Assembly: GCF_000439375.1 (NCBI RefSeq)
Contig: NZ_ATMI01000009.1
Coordinates: 1 to 35,519, forward strand
Length of the DNA: 35,519 nucleotides
Direction of reading: 5' to 3'
Source: Tatumella saanichensis
GTDB taxonomy: Bacteria; Pseudomonadota; Gammaproteobacteria; Enterobacterales; Enterobacteriaceae
Shown: positions 1-7,566 of the stretch, piece after piece
How positions within the stretch are numbered: the first letter of the stretch is position 1
Layout: each line of letters starts with the position of its first letter
Position numbers and translations under genes: made by a program
The notes under the pieces: generated by a model
What the model saw: only the letters and a program-made list of their open reading frames with translations
What the model was told of the DNA's origin: nothing
The model's database searches: none

Positions 1-160
1 GAGTATTCTGCTGCTGACGCATAGTGTATCGAGTATTACACTGATACCATGCCTGTCTACTATGCCCCAGAAATTGACATGCCCGAGTTACGGTGACTGC
101 GGAGCCCTGGTTTTTCGAGAGGACTTGCCGGGCCGCTTTTTTACGATACTCACTCCGTAA
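1..160 (-). CDS. IS3-family transposase OrfB, N-terminal part only
   Basis: In the -1 frame relative to OrfA the minus strand is open from 160 to the window edge. After the slippery site it reads AARQVLSKNQGSAVTVTRAC, then QFLGHSRQAWYQCNTRY. This matches the start of IS3-family OrfB, where a CxxxGxSRQAxY stretch precedes the DDE integrase domain (rve). There is no ATG in the open part of the frame before this homology, which fits translation only as an OrfAB fusion made by ribosomal frameshifting. The DDE catalytic residues lie beyond position 1 and cannot be checked. Confidence 0.8.
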
Positions 161-498
161 TCACTTTTTAGAACGTTAATAACCGCTTCAAAAAACTCAG
201 CTTTTTGATTTGCGAGTTTAAGCTGCTCTTCCAGTTCTCTGATTTTTTGTTCAGGTGTTAGAGGCATGTTTATCTTAGGCACGGACAGTCTCCTCTTTGA
301 AAGACCTAGAGTCCCGGGGTTCCAGTCAAGCCGGCCGTACTTACGCAACCAGACAAGAACAGTAGAGCGTCCCTGGATACCATATCGTTGCTGAGCCTGT
401 TTATAGGTCATTTCGCCTTTTTCAACCTGTTCAACAACAGCTACTTTAAAGGATAGAGGATAATCTCGTTGGGTGCGTTTGAACTCTGTCATCATCAC
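88..498 (-). CDS. IS3-family transposase OrfA
   Basis: 136 codons read from the GTG at 498; one of the two following ATG codons (495 or 492) is the more likely start, because a GGAGAAC ribosome-binding site lies just upstream. OrfA is the DNA-binding partner of IS3-family transposases. The N-terminal half has the helix-turn-helix pattern of the family (SFKVAVVEQVEKGEMTYKQA, then YGIQGRSTVLVWLRKYGR). The region around residues 80-112 (TPEQKIRELEEQLKLANQKA) is the leucine-zipper coiled coil used for multimerisation. The C-terminal tail carries the frameshift signal that fuses it to OrfB. Length is normal for the family and no stop or frameshift breaks it, so the element may be functional. Confidence 0.9.
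   Translation of the reverse strand: MMMTEFKRTQRDYPLSFKVAVVEQVEKGEMTYKQAQQRYGIQGRSTVLVWLRKYGRLDWNPGTLGLSKRRLSVPKINMPLTPEQKIRELEEQLKLANQKAEFFEAVINVLKSDYGVSIVKKRPGKSSRKTRAPQSP
136..142 (-). other. A AAA AAG slippery heptamer for -1 frameshifting
   Basis: On the minus strand, OrfA codons GTA AAA AAG contain the heptamer A-AAA-AAG in the correct zero-frame phase (X XXY YYZ). A -1 slip here passes directly into the open OrfB frame. A AAA AAG is the best known signal for IS3-family transposase fusion. I did not identify a clear downstream stimulatory stem-loop or pseudoknot by eye. Confidence 0.8.
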
Positions 499-548
499 GT
501 TCTCCAGAATTAGAACAGGAACGTGTCAACGCTATTCAGGACGGGTCA

Positions 549-852
549 AAGTGACATTAAAAAGGAAAAAAAAGCGTAAATCAGATTTTATCGATTTTTA
601 TAAACAAAATAATTGATAATTCATTAGCTTACTGTTGAAAGTGATCAGTTATGGCCTCGGTAAAACGAGGTTTTTCCCCGAAATCGCCGCATAAATAATT
701 AATTACGACAGTAAAATAATCAACAGCAGAAGAAAATTCCCATAAATTACACATAACAATTATCTATGATTTCGTGGGTTATGGATAATTTTTATTTATG
801 TTTTTGCGGTCAGATAATCATCAGCGATGCGGCAAAAAGGACCAGAAAAGGC
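549..852. other. AT-rich intergenic spacer between the IS and spf
   Basis: No convincing reading frame occurs in this stretch. It is clearly AT-richer than the genes around it and contains one good rho-independent terminator (655-675, plus strand). In E. coli the corresponding spacer separates polA from spf. Here polA is not visible, and the IS occupies the polA-proximal side. A weak 9-base dyad (ATTATC.AT near 760 and AT.GATAAT near 781) is present, but I cannot assign it. Confidence 0.6.
655..675 (+). terminator. Rho-independent terminator upstream of spf, probably from polA
   Basis: Stem CCTCG / CGAGG with loop GTAAAA, followed directly by TTTTT. It points rightward, but no rightward gene precedes it in the window, because the IS frames read leftward. 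The simplest reading is that it terminated the gene that lay left of the IS before insertion, which is polA in E. coli. Confidence 0.65.
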
Positions 853-881
853 TTTATCGGTTGGTAAAAATCAGGTACATT
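853..881 (+). promoter_or_regulatory. Spot 42 promoter (-35 TTTATC, -10 TACATT)
   Basis: TACATT at 876-881 lies 7 bases before the conserved first base of Spot 42 (889). TTTATC at 853-858 lies 17 bases upstream of it. The positions fit a sigma-70 promoter although both hexamers are weak. Spot 42 in E. coli is repressed by cAMP-CRP, but I found no clear TGTGA-N6-TCACA site here. Confidence 0.6.
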
Positions 882-888
882 TTTAGGC

Positions 889-997
889 GTAGGGTACAGA
901 GGTAAGATGTTCTATCTTTCAGACCTTTTACTTCACGTAATCGGATTTGGCTGAATATTAGCCGCCCCGGAGATTTCGGTCTCCGGGGCGTTTTTTA
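889..997 (+). ncRNA. spf: Spot 42 small RNA
   Basis: The sequence starts GTAGGGTACAGAGGTAAGAT and is essentially identical to E. coli Spot 42 through its target-pairing regions, up to GGCTGAATATT. Spot 42 is an Hfq-dependent sRNA of about 109 nt that base-pairs with mRNAs such as galK, gltA and nanC to tighten catabolite repression when glucose is present. The 3' terminator has the same form but a different sequence: stem GCCCCGGAG (964-972) with CTCCGGGGC (981-989), an eight-base loop, then a T run. The stem has drifted by compensatory change. It lies convergently opposite engB, as in E. coli. Confidence 0.97.
964..997 (+). terminator. Spot 42 intrinsic terminator
   Basis: A nine-base-pair GC-rich stem (964-972 with 981-989), loop ATTTCGGT, then GTTTTTTATT. 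This is both the transcription stop and the Hfq-binding 3' tail of Spot 42. Confidence 0.9.
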
Positions 998-1042
998 TTG
1001 GGCGCGGTACTGTGATAAGTCTGCTGGGCCCTACCGCTGAAA

Positions 1043-1690
1043 CTACTCCGTGTCGGAAATTTCAGCGGTTAGCGAGTAAGCACTGAACCACTCATCCAGT
1101 TTATTTTTCAGTTTATCCACACCGATTTTCTTCAGTGATGAAAACATCTCAACTTGAACATCCCCACCGAAAGACTGACTGTGTTCACGCACCAGGTTAA
1201 GTTGTTTTTTACGGGCACCGGATGCCAGTTTATCTGCTTTAGTCAGCAGCACCAGCACTGGGATATGGCTGGTTACTGCCCAGTTCACCATTTGCTGATC
1301 GAGATCTTTCATCGGGTGCCGGATATCCATCAGGATCACCAGCCCTTTCAGACAGTCGCGTTTCTGTAGATATTCCGCCAGCGCACGCTGCCATTTCAAT
1401 TTCATCTCTTCCGGGACTTCCGCATAACCGTAGCCTGGTAAGTCCACCAGACGGTAGTCTTCGGCGACCTGGAACAGGTTAATCAGCTGAGTACGTCCCG
1501 GAGTCTTACTGGTACGGGCCAAGGACTTCTGATTAGTTAATGTATTCAATGCACTGGATTTACCGGCATTAGAACGTCCGGCAAAAGCGACTTCCACGCC
1601 ACTATCGACAGGCAGGTGTCGGATATCCGGTGCGCTGGTTACAAAATGGGTGACGTGATAATTCCATCCAGACAAGGTCAAACTCCGCAT
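1043..1690 (-). CDS. engB: Ribosome biogenesis GTP-binding protein EngB
   Basis: 215 residues, against about 210 for E. coli YihA. EngB (YihA/YsxC) is an essential TrmE-Era-EngA-EngB-Septin-like GTPase for 50S subunit assembly. Visible motifs: P-loop GRSNAGKS at about 38-45, conserved Thr and PGRTQ in switch I (64-68), DLPGYG at 83-88, TKAD at 150-153, and the SSLKK G5 region near the C-terminus. The start is slightly uncertain. The ATG at 1690 has no good Shine-Dalgarno sequence, whereas GGAG lies inside the second and third codons just before two in-frame TTG codons, either of which would give a protein close in length to the E. coli one. It is convergent with spf and divergent from the MBL gene. 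Confidence 0.97.
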   Translation of the reverse strand: MRSLTLSGWNYHVTHFVTSAPDIRHLPVDSGVEVAFAGRSNAGKSSALNTLTNQKSLARTSKTPGRTQLINLFQVAEDYRLVDLPGYGYAEVPEEMKLKWQRALAEYLQKRDCLKGLVILMDIRHPMKDLDQQMVNWAVTSHIPVLVLLTKADKLASGARKKQLNLVREHSQSFGGDVQVEMFSSLKKIGVDKLKNKLDEWFSAYSLTAEISDTE

Positions 1691-1739
1691 AATAAATTCT
1701 GTGTACTGGCGGCAGTATACCCGTTATGGCGGTAAAGTG

Positions 1740-1792
1740 CCTGTAATCTGTGCACCGATGCACATTGTTAGCGGACCGCACAGAATAACAGG
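1740..1792. repeat. Imperfect long dyad with a perfect 16-base palindromic core between engB and the MBL gene
   Basis: CCTGTAATCTGTGC (1740-1753) and GCACAGAATAACAGG (1778-1792) are near-complementary arms. Within them TGTGCA-CCGA-TGCACA (1749-1764) is an exact inverted repeat. The dyad lies between divergent promoters and ahead of the MBL start, so it could be an operator for an unlinked regulator or an RNA hairpin in the leader. No adjacent regulator gene is present. Confidence 0.5.
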
Positions 1793-1845
1793 CTCGCCAT
1801 AGACCCGGATGATAATGTTTCGGTGATACCAATGAGGAAAAACGG

Positions 1846-2673
1846 ATGAGCGAAACCCTACGCTTTACCCTCGGGCAGTGCGAGATCATTAAAATTCCAG
1901 AAGTGGAAATCCCGCTGCCTACCCAGAAACTCTATCCAGACCAGCAGGGAGAGGGGTACCTCCCTGACACTGTTCAGTTATCGGTGCACAGTTGGGTAGT
2001 GCGCACGCCGCAGCAGACCCTCATCATTGATACCAGTAATGGTAACGGCCGTGACCGACCACACTCCCCTTTTTTTAATCAACTTAACACCCGTTGGCTT
2101 GAGCATCTGATGGCTGCGGGCATTGACCCCGACCAGATCGATCTCGTGTTAATGACCCACCTGCACGGTGATCATATTGGCTGGAATACTCATCGGGTTG
2201 ATGGTGTCTGGCAGCCGTTGTTTAAACATGCCCGCTATATCTGTTCCGCAGCGGGACTAGCCGCCTGGGAACAGGACCCGTCCCGTCAGACATTGATGGA
2301 GGACAGCCTGCATCCAGTGATAGCGGCAGGTTTACTGGATACCATCGACCTCACTCAGCAAAACACCTTCGCCGACTGCTTAACCTATCTTCCCACGCCG
2401 GGTCATACCCAGGACCATGCCTCGGTGATCCTACATAGCGATGGGGCTTGGGGGATTTTCAGTGGCGACCTGATGCACAGCACCTTACAGGTTAGTCAGC
2501 CTGAGTTAGCGTCTTGTTTTTGTGAAAACGCCGAACAGGCCGAACAGCAGCGGCAGCGCATGATGGCGTGGGCGGCAGACCACCAAGCGTTATGGTTCAG
2601 TTCACATTTTGCGGAAAGCTCTGCCGGGTACATGAGCCGCCAAAACGGTCATTATCACTGGCAATATGCCTAA
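1846..2673 (+). CDS. Metallo-beta-lactamase-fold hydrolase, substrate unknown
   Basis: 275 residues with no signal peptide, so probably cytoplasmic. The zinc-binding motif HLHGDH is at 105-110, followed by TPGHT (184-188, His187), SGDLMH (Asp208, His211) and a late SSHFAES (His254). Together these are the metal ligands of a two-zinc MBL hydrolase. The overall plan, with an N-terminal strand pair ending in IIDTSNG, resembles the MBL branch that includes AHL lactonases and methyl-parathion-hydrolase-like enzymes, but the substrate cannot be assigned. An AGGAAA ribosome-binding site precedes the ATG. In E. coli the sRNA csrC lies between engB and yihI, so this gene is an accessory insertion. Its base composition is not obviously different from its neighbours. 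Confidence 0.85.
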   Translation: MSETLRFTLGQCEIIKIPEVEIPLPTQKLYPDQQGEGYLPDTVQLSVHSWVVRTPQQTLIIDTSNGNGRDRPHSPFFNQLNTRWLEHLMAAGIDPDQIDLVLMTHLHGDHIGWNTHRVDGVWQPLFKHARYICSAAGLAAWEQDPSRQTLMEDSLHPVIAAGLLDTIDLTQQNTFADCLTYLPTPGHTQDHASVILHSDGAWGIFSGDLMHSTLQVSQPELASCFCENAEQAEQQRQRMMAWAADHQALWFSSHFAESSAGYMSRQNGHYHWQYA

Positions 2674-2864
2674 ATACCCTCAACGGCCGGGCAGTAGTTT
2701 GCTGCTCGGCAGATTAATCCTGTCGCTGCGGGCCGGAGTGTGTCACAGTCAGCGTTAAATCGTTAAAACCAGCATAAGCCGTCGCTGTCGCTTTTTTATT
2801 GCGTGGGTTTCTGCTAGATTTCGCCGCAATTCTATACTAAAGAAAAACAGTTGAGACCGAACAC

Positions 2865-3377
2865 ATGAAACAACCGGCTAAAGCCCCTCGCGGAAAGTCC
2901 GCACCTAAGCGTAAAACCCGTGCGGAACTGGATTTGGAGGCCCGTGAGCGTCAGCGCCAGAAAAAACAGAAAGGTCTATCCGCGGGTAACCGCGCCAATC
3001 CAAATAAAGGCAGCGATAACAAGAAACGCCAAGGTGCTACTGCGGCAGACCCGCGTCTTGGCAGCAAAAAAGCGGTCCCGCTGATTGCAGACCGTGCTGT
3101 GGCATCTAAACCGGTGGTCAAACCCCGTGAAGTAGCACCAGCCCTAACGGCCCGTGAAGAGCTGGATGCACTGGAAAACAATGAACGCCTAGATGCCTTG
3201 CTGGATCAACTGGAAAACGGCGCTAAGCTCAGTGCAGAAGAGCAGACTTGGCTGGACGCAACTTTGGATCGTATCGAAGTGCTGATGGAAAAACTGGGCA
3301 TTGACCTTGACGAAGACGAAGAACAGCAGGATAAAGAAGCGGAAGATGATATGTACCGCTTACTTAAAGGAAGCTAA
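2865..3377 (+). CDS. yihI: Der GTPase-activating protein YihI
   Basis: 170 residues. YihI stimulates GTP hydrolysis by the ribosome-assembly GTPase Der (EngA). The first half is Lys/Arg-rich and low-complexity (KQPAKAPRGKSAPKRKTRAE), with the conserved KGLSAGNRAN segment; the second half is acidic and helical (LTAREELDALENNERLDALL, then DLDEDEEQQDKEAEDD). This charge layout is diagnostic of the family. A TATACT at 2833-2838 could be a -10 element, but I see no matching -35. Its place just upstream of hemN is as in E. coli. Confidence 0.95.
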   Translation: MKQPAKAPRGKSAPKRKTRAELDLEARERQRQKKQKGLSAGNRANPNKGSDNKKRQGATAADPRLGSKKAVPLIADRAVASKPVVKPREVAPALTAREELDALENNERLDALLDQLENGAKLSAEEQTWLDATLDRIEVLMEKLGIDLDEDEEQQDKEAEDDMYRLLKGS

Positions 3378-3430
3378 TGTTTTTCGCGGTCACTGATGAA
3401 CTAACCGCCTTCCTCAGAGAATAATTCATC

Positions 3431-3601
3431 ATGCTTTGGCTAGGATCAATATTAGCGCTACTGTATGCGTATTTTCTGTTGTTCTTCTTTTGTAAACTAC
3501 GGCGCCTATCCCGAACAAAATCCCGGGTCCGGCGCCGGATAACACCTCCTGCTTCCGCCAGACCGCGAACTGTCATCAGAGCCCGTCAGCGGAAGGAGTG
3601 A
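3431..3601 (+). CDS. Small membrane protein, 56 residues, unrecognised
   Basis: An ATG-initiated frame in the gap between yihI and hemN. The first part is strongly hydrophobic (MLWLGSILALLYAYFLLFFF, residues 1-20), followed by a very basic tail (KLRRLSRTK, then RVRRRI) ending RARQRKE. This is one transmembrane helix with a positive cytoplasmic tail, an N-out/C-in layout by the positive-inside rule. The stop TGA (3599-3601) lies two bases before the hemN ATG, and its last codons form hemN's GGAAGGAG ribosome-binding site, which suggests coupled translation. The ribosome-binding site of the small frame itself is weak. I do not recognise the family. Several enterobacteria have a different, longer DUF2489 protein at this locus; this could be a shortened relative or a chance ORF. 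Confidence 0.55.
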   Translation: MLWLGSILALLYAYFLLFFFCKLRRLSRTKSRVRRRITPPASARPRTVIRARQRKE

Positions 3602-3603
3602 GC

Positions 3604-4977
3604 ATGTCTGTACCCCCTATCGAGTGGGACCAGTCGTTAATCGAAAAGTACAACTATTCCGGTCCACGTTATACGTCGTATCCGACGGCGCTGGAATTTG
3701 ATGAAGGCTACCGGGAAACGGATTTTCTCAGTGCGGTCAGCCGTTACCCCGATCGTCCGCTATCCCTCTATCTACATATCCCTTTCTGTCACCGCCTCTG
3801 CTATTTCTGCGGCTGTAATAAACAGATCACCCGTCAGGCACACAAGGCGGAACGCTATCTGGATGCCTTGGAAGTGGAGATCCGCCAGCGGGCACCGCTG
3901 TTTCGTGACCGTATCGTAACCCAAATGCATTGGGGAGGTGGTACTCCAACATTCCTCAGTGAAGCCCAGATTTCGCGTCTTAATCAGCTACTGAGATCCT
4001 GCTTCCGCTTTTCAGTGGACGCGGAAATTTCCCTAGAATTGGACCCACGGGAAATTGCCCTAGATATGCTCGATCACCTGAAGCGAGAAGGGTTTAACCG
4101 CCTCAGCATGGGCGTACAAGATTTTAATAAGCAGGTTCAAAAGTTAGTTAACCGTGAACAGGACGAGGCCTTTATCTTTGCTCTGATGGCGCGGGCCAAG
4201 TCTCTGGGCTTTGTGTCCGGCAATATTGACCTAATCTATGGCCTGCCCAAACAGACCGCGGAGAGTTTCGCGTTTACCTTACAGAAAGTGCTGGAGCTGC
4301 GCCCGGATCGTCTCAGTGTGTTTAACTACGCCCATATGCCGACGCTGTTTCCGGCACAGCGGAAAATCCATGACAGCGACTTGCCAGATGCTGCGCAGAA
4401 ACTAGAGATTTTACAGCAGAGTATCGCCACCCTTACCGGCGGCGGCTATCAGTTTATTGGGATGGACCACTTTGCCCTGCCGGAAGATGAGCTGGCGGTG
4501 GCACAGCGTCAAGGCGTTCTGCACCGTAACTTCCAAGGTTACACCACACAAGGGAATACCGACCTATTGGGATTGGGTGTCTCCGCCATCAGCATGATTG
4601 GCGATACCTACGCCCAGAATCACAAGGTTCTTAATCAGTGGCATCAGCGTGTGGCACAGCAAGGCCATGCCTTGTGGCGGGGGGTCAGTTTGGATAATGA
4701 TGACCGGCTGCGTCGTGACCTGATCCTGCGACTGATTTGTCATTTCTCACTGGATATACTGGCTTTTGAGAAGCAGTGGCAGATCGATTTTTCTGGCTAC
4801 TTCGCCGAAGATTTGCAGCTGTTACAGCCACTGGCGGATGACGGATTAGTGAGTATTACTCCTGACCGACTGGCGGTCACACCCCGAGGACGCCTGCTGA
4901 TCCGTAATATCTGTATGTGTTTTGATCGCTACCTACGCAATACCGTGCGCCAGCAGCAGTTTTCACGGGTTATCTAA
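3604..4977 (+). CDS. hemN: Oxygen-independent coproporphyrinogen III oxidase HemN
   Basis: 457 residues from the ATG at 3604, exactly the E. coli length, with GGAAGGAG seven bases upstream. An in-frame GTG at 3598 is rejected because it lies within that ribosome-binding site. HemN is a radical-SAM enzyme that converts coproporphyrinogen III to protoporphyrinogen IX without oxygen. The 4Fe-4S ligands are Cys62, Cys66 and Cys69 in HIPFCHRLCYFCGCNK, with Tyr56 nearby. SAM-site motifs WGGGTP and GVQDFN follow, and the C-terminal HemN domain ends LRNTVRQQQFSRVI. It shares a terminator with the convergent glnG. Confidence 0.98.
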   Translation: MSVPPIEWDQSLIEKYNYSGPRYTSYPTALEFDEGYRETDFLSAVSRYPDRPLSLYLHIPFCHRLCYFCGCNKQITRQAHKAERYLDALEVEIRQRAPLFRDRIVTQMHWGGGTPTFLSEAQISRLNQLLRSCFRFSVDAEISLELDPREIALDMLDHLKREGFNRLSMGVQDFNKQVQKLVNREQDEAFIFALMARAKSLGFVSGNIDLIYGLPKQTAESFAFTLQKVLELRPDRLSVFNYAHMPTLFPAQRKIHDSDLPDAAQKLEILQQSIATLTGGGYQFIGMDHFALPEDELAVAQRQGVLHRNFQGYTTQGNTDLLGLGVSAISMIGDTYAQNHKVLNQWHQRVAQQGHALWRGVSLDNDDRLRRDLILRLICHFSLDILAFEKQWQIDFSGYFAEDLQLLQPLADDGLVSITPDRLAVTPRGRLLIRNICMCFDRYLRNTVRQQQFSRVI

Positions 4978-4978
4978 A

Positions 4979-5015
4979 AAACACGGCAGCCATCGGGCTG
5001 CCGTGTTTATCTGTA
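4979..5015. terminator. Bidirectional terminator between hemN and glnG
   Basis: Stem AAACACGGCAGCC (4979-4991) pairs with GGCTGCCGTGTTT (4996-5008) around the tetraloop ATCG. The A/T ends supply a T run on each strand, so it can stop both convergent operons. Confidence 0.85.
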
Positions 5016-5021
5016 AGGCCG

Positions 5022-6431
5022 CTATTCCATCCCTAGTTCTTTCAGTTTACGGGTCAGGGTATTGCGTCCCCAGCCCAGCAAACGTGCGGCTTCCTGTTTG
5101 TGTCCCTGAGTAAAGCGTAGCGCAGTGGTCAGCAAGGTTCTCTCCATCTCCGGTTGGGCTTCAGACAACAGATCCTGATGTCCAGAGCGTAGTGCACGGT
5201 CTGCCCACTGGGCCAGCAGGGTTGACCAGCTATCTGGAGAAGCCTGTACCGGGCTGTCTGCCGGTGCAGTTTCAAACAGTTCCGGTGGCAAGTCTTGGAT
5301 CAAGACTTCCTGACCGGCTGCCATCACTGTCAGCCAGCGACAGGTGTTTTCTAACTGACGGACGTTACCTGACCAATGCAGGCGGGTCAGCGCTGCTTCT
5401 GTCTCCGGATGCAGGATCTTGGTTTCGACCCCCAGTTCACGGGCGGCAATCTGCAGGAAATAGTGGGCCAGGCGCGGAATGTCCTCACGGCGCTCACGCA
5501 GCGGCGGCAGATGAATGCGGATCACATTCAGGCGATGGAATAAATCCTCACGGAACTTACCTTCCTGAACCCGTAGTTCCAGGTTCTGGTGGGTCGCTGC
5601 GATGATACGCACATCCACTTTTACCGGCGCATAGCCACCGACTCGGTAAAATTGCCCGTCAGCCAGTACACGCAATAAACGGGTCTGTACATCCAGCGGC
5701 ATGTCCCCGATTTCATCGAGGAACAGTGTGCCACCATCAGCCTGTTCAAAGCGGCCCTGACGCACCTGACCGGCTCCGGTAAAAGCGCCTTTTTCGTGGC
5801 CGAAAAGTTCTGATTCGATCAGGTCTTTAGGGATCGCCGCCATATTCAGGGCAATAAACGGTGATTTTGCCCGAGGACTGTGCCGGTGCAAGGCATGGGC
5901 GACCAGCTCTTTACCGGTACCGGATTCACCATTAATCAGCACACTGATTGATGAACGTGACAGGCGGCCGATAATACGAAACACATCCTGCATCGCTGGT
6001 GCCTCACCGATAATATCGGTGGTAGGTCCACTGGCTGGATGATTTCTCGGTTGTTGCTGTTCCTGATAGTGACTGATGGCGCGCTCAACCAGCGCTACGG
6101 CTTCGTCAATATCAAAAGGTTTTGGCAGGTAATCAAAGGCACCTTGCTGGTAAGCGCTGACGGCAGCATCCAGGTCAGAGTGCGCGGTCATAATGATCAC
6201 CGGCAGCATCGGATGGCGTTTTTTGATCTGCTTCAGCAGTTCAAGGCCGTCCATGCCTGGCATACGGATATCCGATAATAAGACATCCGGCGTTTTACTG
6301 GCCAGTGCACTCAGTACCTCATCTCCGCTTTCAAAAGCCGTACAATTGACCCCGGCTCCAGTGAGTGCGCGTTCAAGCACCCAGCGGATGGAGCTATCGT
6401 CATCGACGATCCAGACTATCCCTCGTTGCAT
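5022..6431 (-). CDS. glnG: Nitrogen regulation response regulator NtrC
   Basis: 469 residues, the same length as E. coli NtrC (NRI). It activates sigma-54 promoters under nitrogen limitation after phosphorylation by NtrB. The receiver domain covers about 1-120 with the acidic pocket DDD (10-12) and phosphoacceptor Asp54 in LLSDIRMPG. The AAA+ domain has Walker A GESGTGKE, the sigma-54-contacting GAFTGA loop, Walker [12 protein letters not shown] and the arginine-finger region. The Fis-type helix-turn-helix at the C-terminus reads [20 protein letters not shown]. It starts seven bases after the glnL stop, in one operon. Confidence 0.98.
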   Translation of the reverse strand: MQRGIVWIVDDDSSIRWVLERALTGAGVNCTAFESGDEVLSALASKTPDVLLSDIRMPGMDGLELLKQIKKRHPMLPVIIMTAHSDLDAAVSAYQQGAFDYLPKPFDIDEAVALVERAISHYQEQQQPRNHPASGPTTDIIGEAPAMQDVFRIIGRLSRSSISVLINGESGTGKELVAHALHRHSPRAKSPFIALNMAAIPKDLIESELFGHEKGAFTGAGQVRQGRFEQADGGTLFLDEIGDMPLDVQTRLLRVLADGQFYRVGGYAPVKVDVRIIAATHQNLELRVQEGKFREDLFHRLNVIRIHLPPLRERREDIPRLAHYFLQIAARELGVETKILHPETEAALTRLHWSGNVRQLENTCRWLTVMAAGQEVLIQDLPPELFETAPADSPVQASPDSWSTLLAQWADRALRSGHQDLLSEAQPEMERTLLTTALRFTQGHKQEAARLLGWGRNTLTRKLKELGME

Positions 6432-6438
6432 GGAAACC

Positions 6439-7488
6439 TCACTGGCGAATAGGCAGGTACACTGAGAATTCCGTGTGTCCTGGCCAACTGTTAAATTCTA
6501 TTTTTCCTGAATGCTGATCGATCAGGCTACGGGCAATGGATAAACCGAGACCGGTGCCCCCTTCACGACCACTCACCATCGGATAAAACAATGTGTCTTG
6601 CAATTGCTGGGGGATACCCGGACCATCATCTTCAATATCGATGCGGGCCACCAGCCGGTAACGGACGCCGTGCAGGGTTAACTGGAATGCGGTACGGGTC
6701 CGTATTGTAATAGTGCCACCTTCTTCCCCTAACGCCTGCAGGGCATTACGTACAACATTCAGCAGCACTTGCTCAATCTGGTCCGGATCATGGGGCAGTT
6801 CCGGCAGGCTTGGGTCATAATCCCGCACCAGGGCGACATTCTCTGGAAGCTCCATCGATACCAGATTGACGATACGCTCAGCCACCTGATGAATACTCTG
6901 GGTAACATGCATCCCCGGCTGCTGAGGCCCCAATAAACGGTCAACCAGATTACGTAATCGGTCAGCCTGCTCAATGATCACCTTGGTATATTCATTCAGT
7001 GAAGGATCAGGCAGGGCACGTGATAGTAACTGTGCGGCCCCGCGTAGTCCCCCTAGGGGGTTTTTAATCTCATGCGCTAGGCCGCGGACTAAATCTCGGG
7101 CGGCGACCTGTTGGGCATGTTGGATCTGTTCCTGGCTAAGACGACGTTGGTTATCCATCGGCGCCATTTCCAGTAAAATCTTCTGGTCAGCAAAGGTTTG
7201 TGCGGTCAGCGACATAATGTGCGCACGACCATCGACCACGATTGTCACTTCGCTGTCAGTAAATCCCTGGCCTGCTTTCAGGCTTTCCTGCATCACCTCA
7301 ATATTTAATGAAAAATATCCGGTGAGTTCAGGAAGCGGTGTACCAAATAGTTTACGTGAGCTTTGGGCCAGTAACTGTTGTGCCGCGGGGTTGGCGTAGT
7401 GGATCACCAGATTATCGTCGACAACTAACACACTGTTGATGAGAGAGTTCAATATCTGCACGGCATCGGCAGGTGTGTTGGTGATCAT
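6439..7488 (-). CDS. glnL: Nitrogen regulation sensor kinase/phosphatase NtrB
   Basis: 349 residues, equal to E. coli NtrB (NRII). A cytoplasmic histidine kinase with no membrane segment, controlled by the PII protein GlnB; it phosphorylates or dephosphorylates NtrC. An N-terminal PAS domain covers about 5-115. The H-box [12 protein letters not shown] carries the phosphorylated His139. The ATPase domain shows N-box [10 protein letters not shown]1 DDGPGIP and G2 [10 protein letters not shown]. It is cotranscribed with glnG and separated from glnA by a terminator, so in nitrogen excess it probably uses its own promoter. Confidence 0.98.
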   Translation of the reverse strand: MITNTPADAVQILNSLINSVLVVDDNLVIHYANPAAQQLLAQSSRKLFGTPLPELTGYFSLNIEVMQESLKAGQGFTDSEVTIVVDGRAHIMSLTAQTFADQKILLEMAPMDNQRRLSQEQIQHAQQVAARDLVRGLAHEIKNPLGGLRGAAQLLSRALPDPSLNEYTKVIIEQADRLRNLVDRLLGPQQPGMHVTQSIHQVAERIVNLVSMELPENVALVRDYDPSLPELPHDPDQIEQVLLNVVRNALQALGEEGGTITIRTRTAFQLTLHGVRYRLVARIDIEDDGPGIPQQLQDTLFYPMVSGREGGTGLGLSIARSLIDQHSGKIEFNSWPGHTEFSVYLPIRQ

Positions 7489-7552
7489 TGTTTATCTCCG
7501 CATAGTCAGGGTGATACCCATTGTCTTTTTTTGCTGCGCATCTGGGCCGATT

Positions 7553-7566
7553 TCCCGCTAGCGGGA
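7553..7566. repeat. Perfect 14-base palindrome upstream of glnL
   Basis: TCCCGCTAGCGGGA lies in the glnA-glnL gap, 65 bases before the glnL start. It has no loop, so it resembles a DNA-binding site more than an RNA hairpin. It does not match the NtrC consensus TGCACCA-N3-TGGTGCA. Confidence 0.5.

Larger units (their letters stand above)
1..548 (-). mobile_element. IS3-family insertion sequence, left-truncated by the window edge
   Basis: Two overlapping reading frames on the minus strand, related by a -1 shift, make an IS3-family transposase (OrfA, then the start of OrfB), so the element runs leftward out of the window. The right end is not certain. On the minus strand the sequence TGACCCGTCCTGAATAGCG begins at 548, about 50 bases before the OrfA start, the usual 5' leader length for this family, and a terminal TG is typical. 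The outer end could also be at about 556 (TGTCAC). The other inverted repeat and the target duplication lie outside the window, so the boundary cannot be proven here. Confidence 0.8.

Noticed and set aside
740-850. Possible CRP site for spf
   Set aside because: Only fragments such as TTACACAT and TTCGTGG were seen; none has both TGTGA and TCACA arms at six-base spacing.
1602-1889. 95-codon minus-strand frame across the engB-MBL spacer
   Set aside because: Overlaps the starts of both genes, and its translation has no family resemblance; the spacer is better read as regulatory.
2674-2864. CsrC-like RNA before yihI
   Set aside because: Only one GGA occurs and no series of GGA-loop hairpins; cannot be supported.
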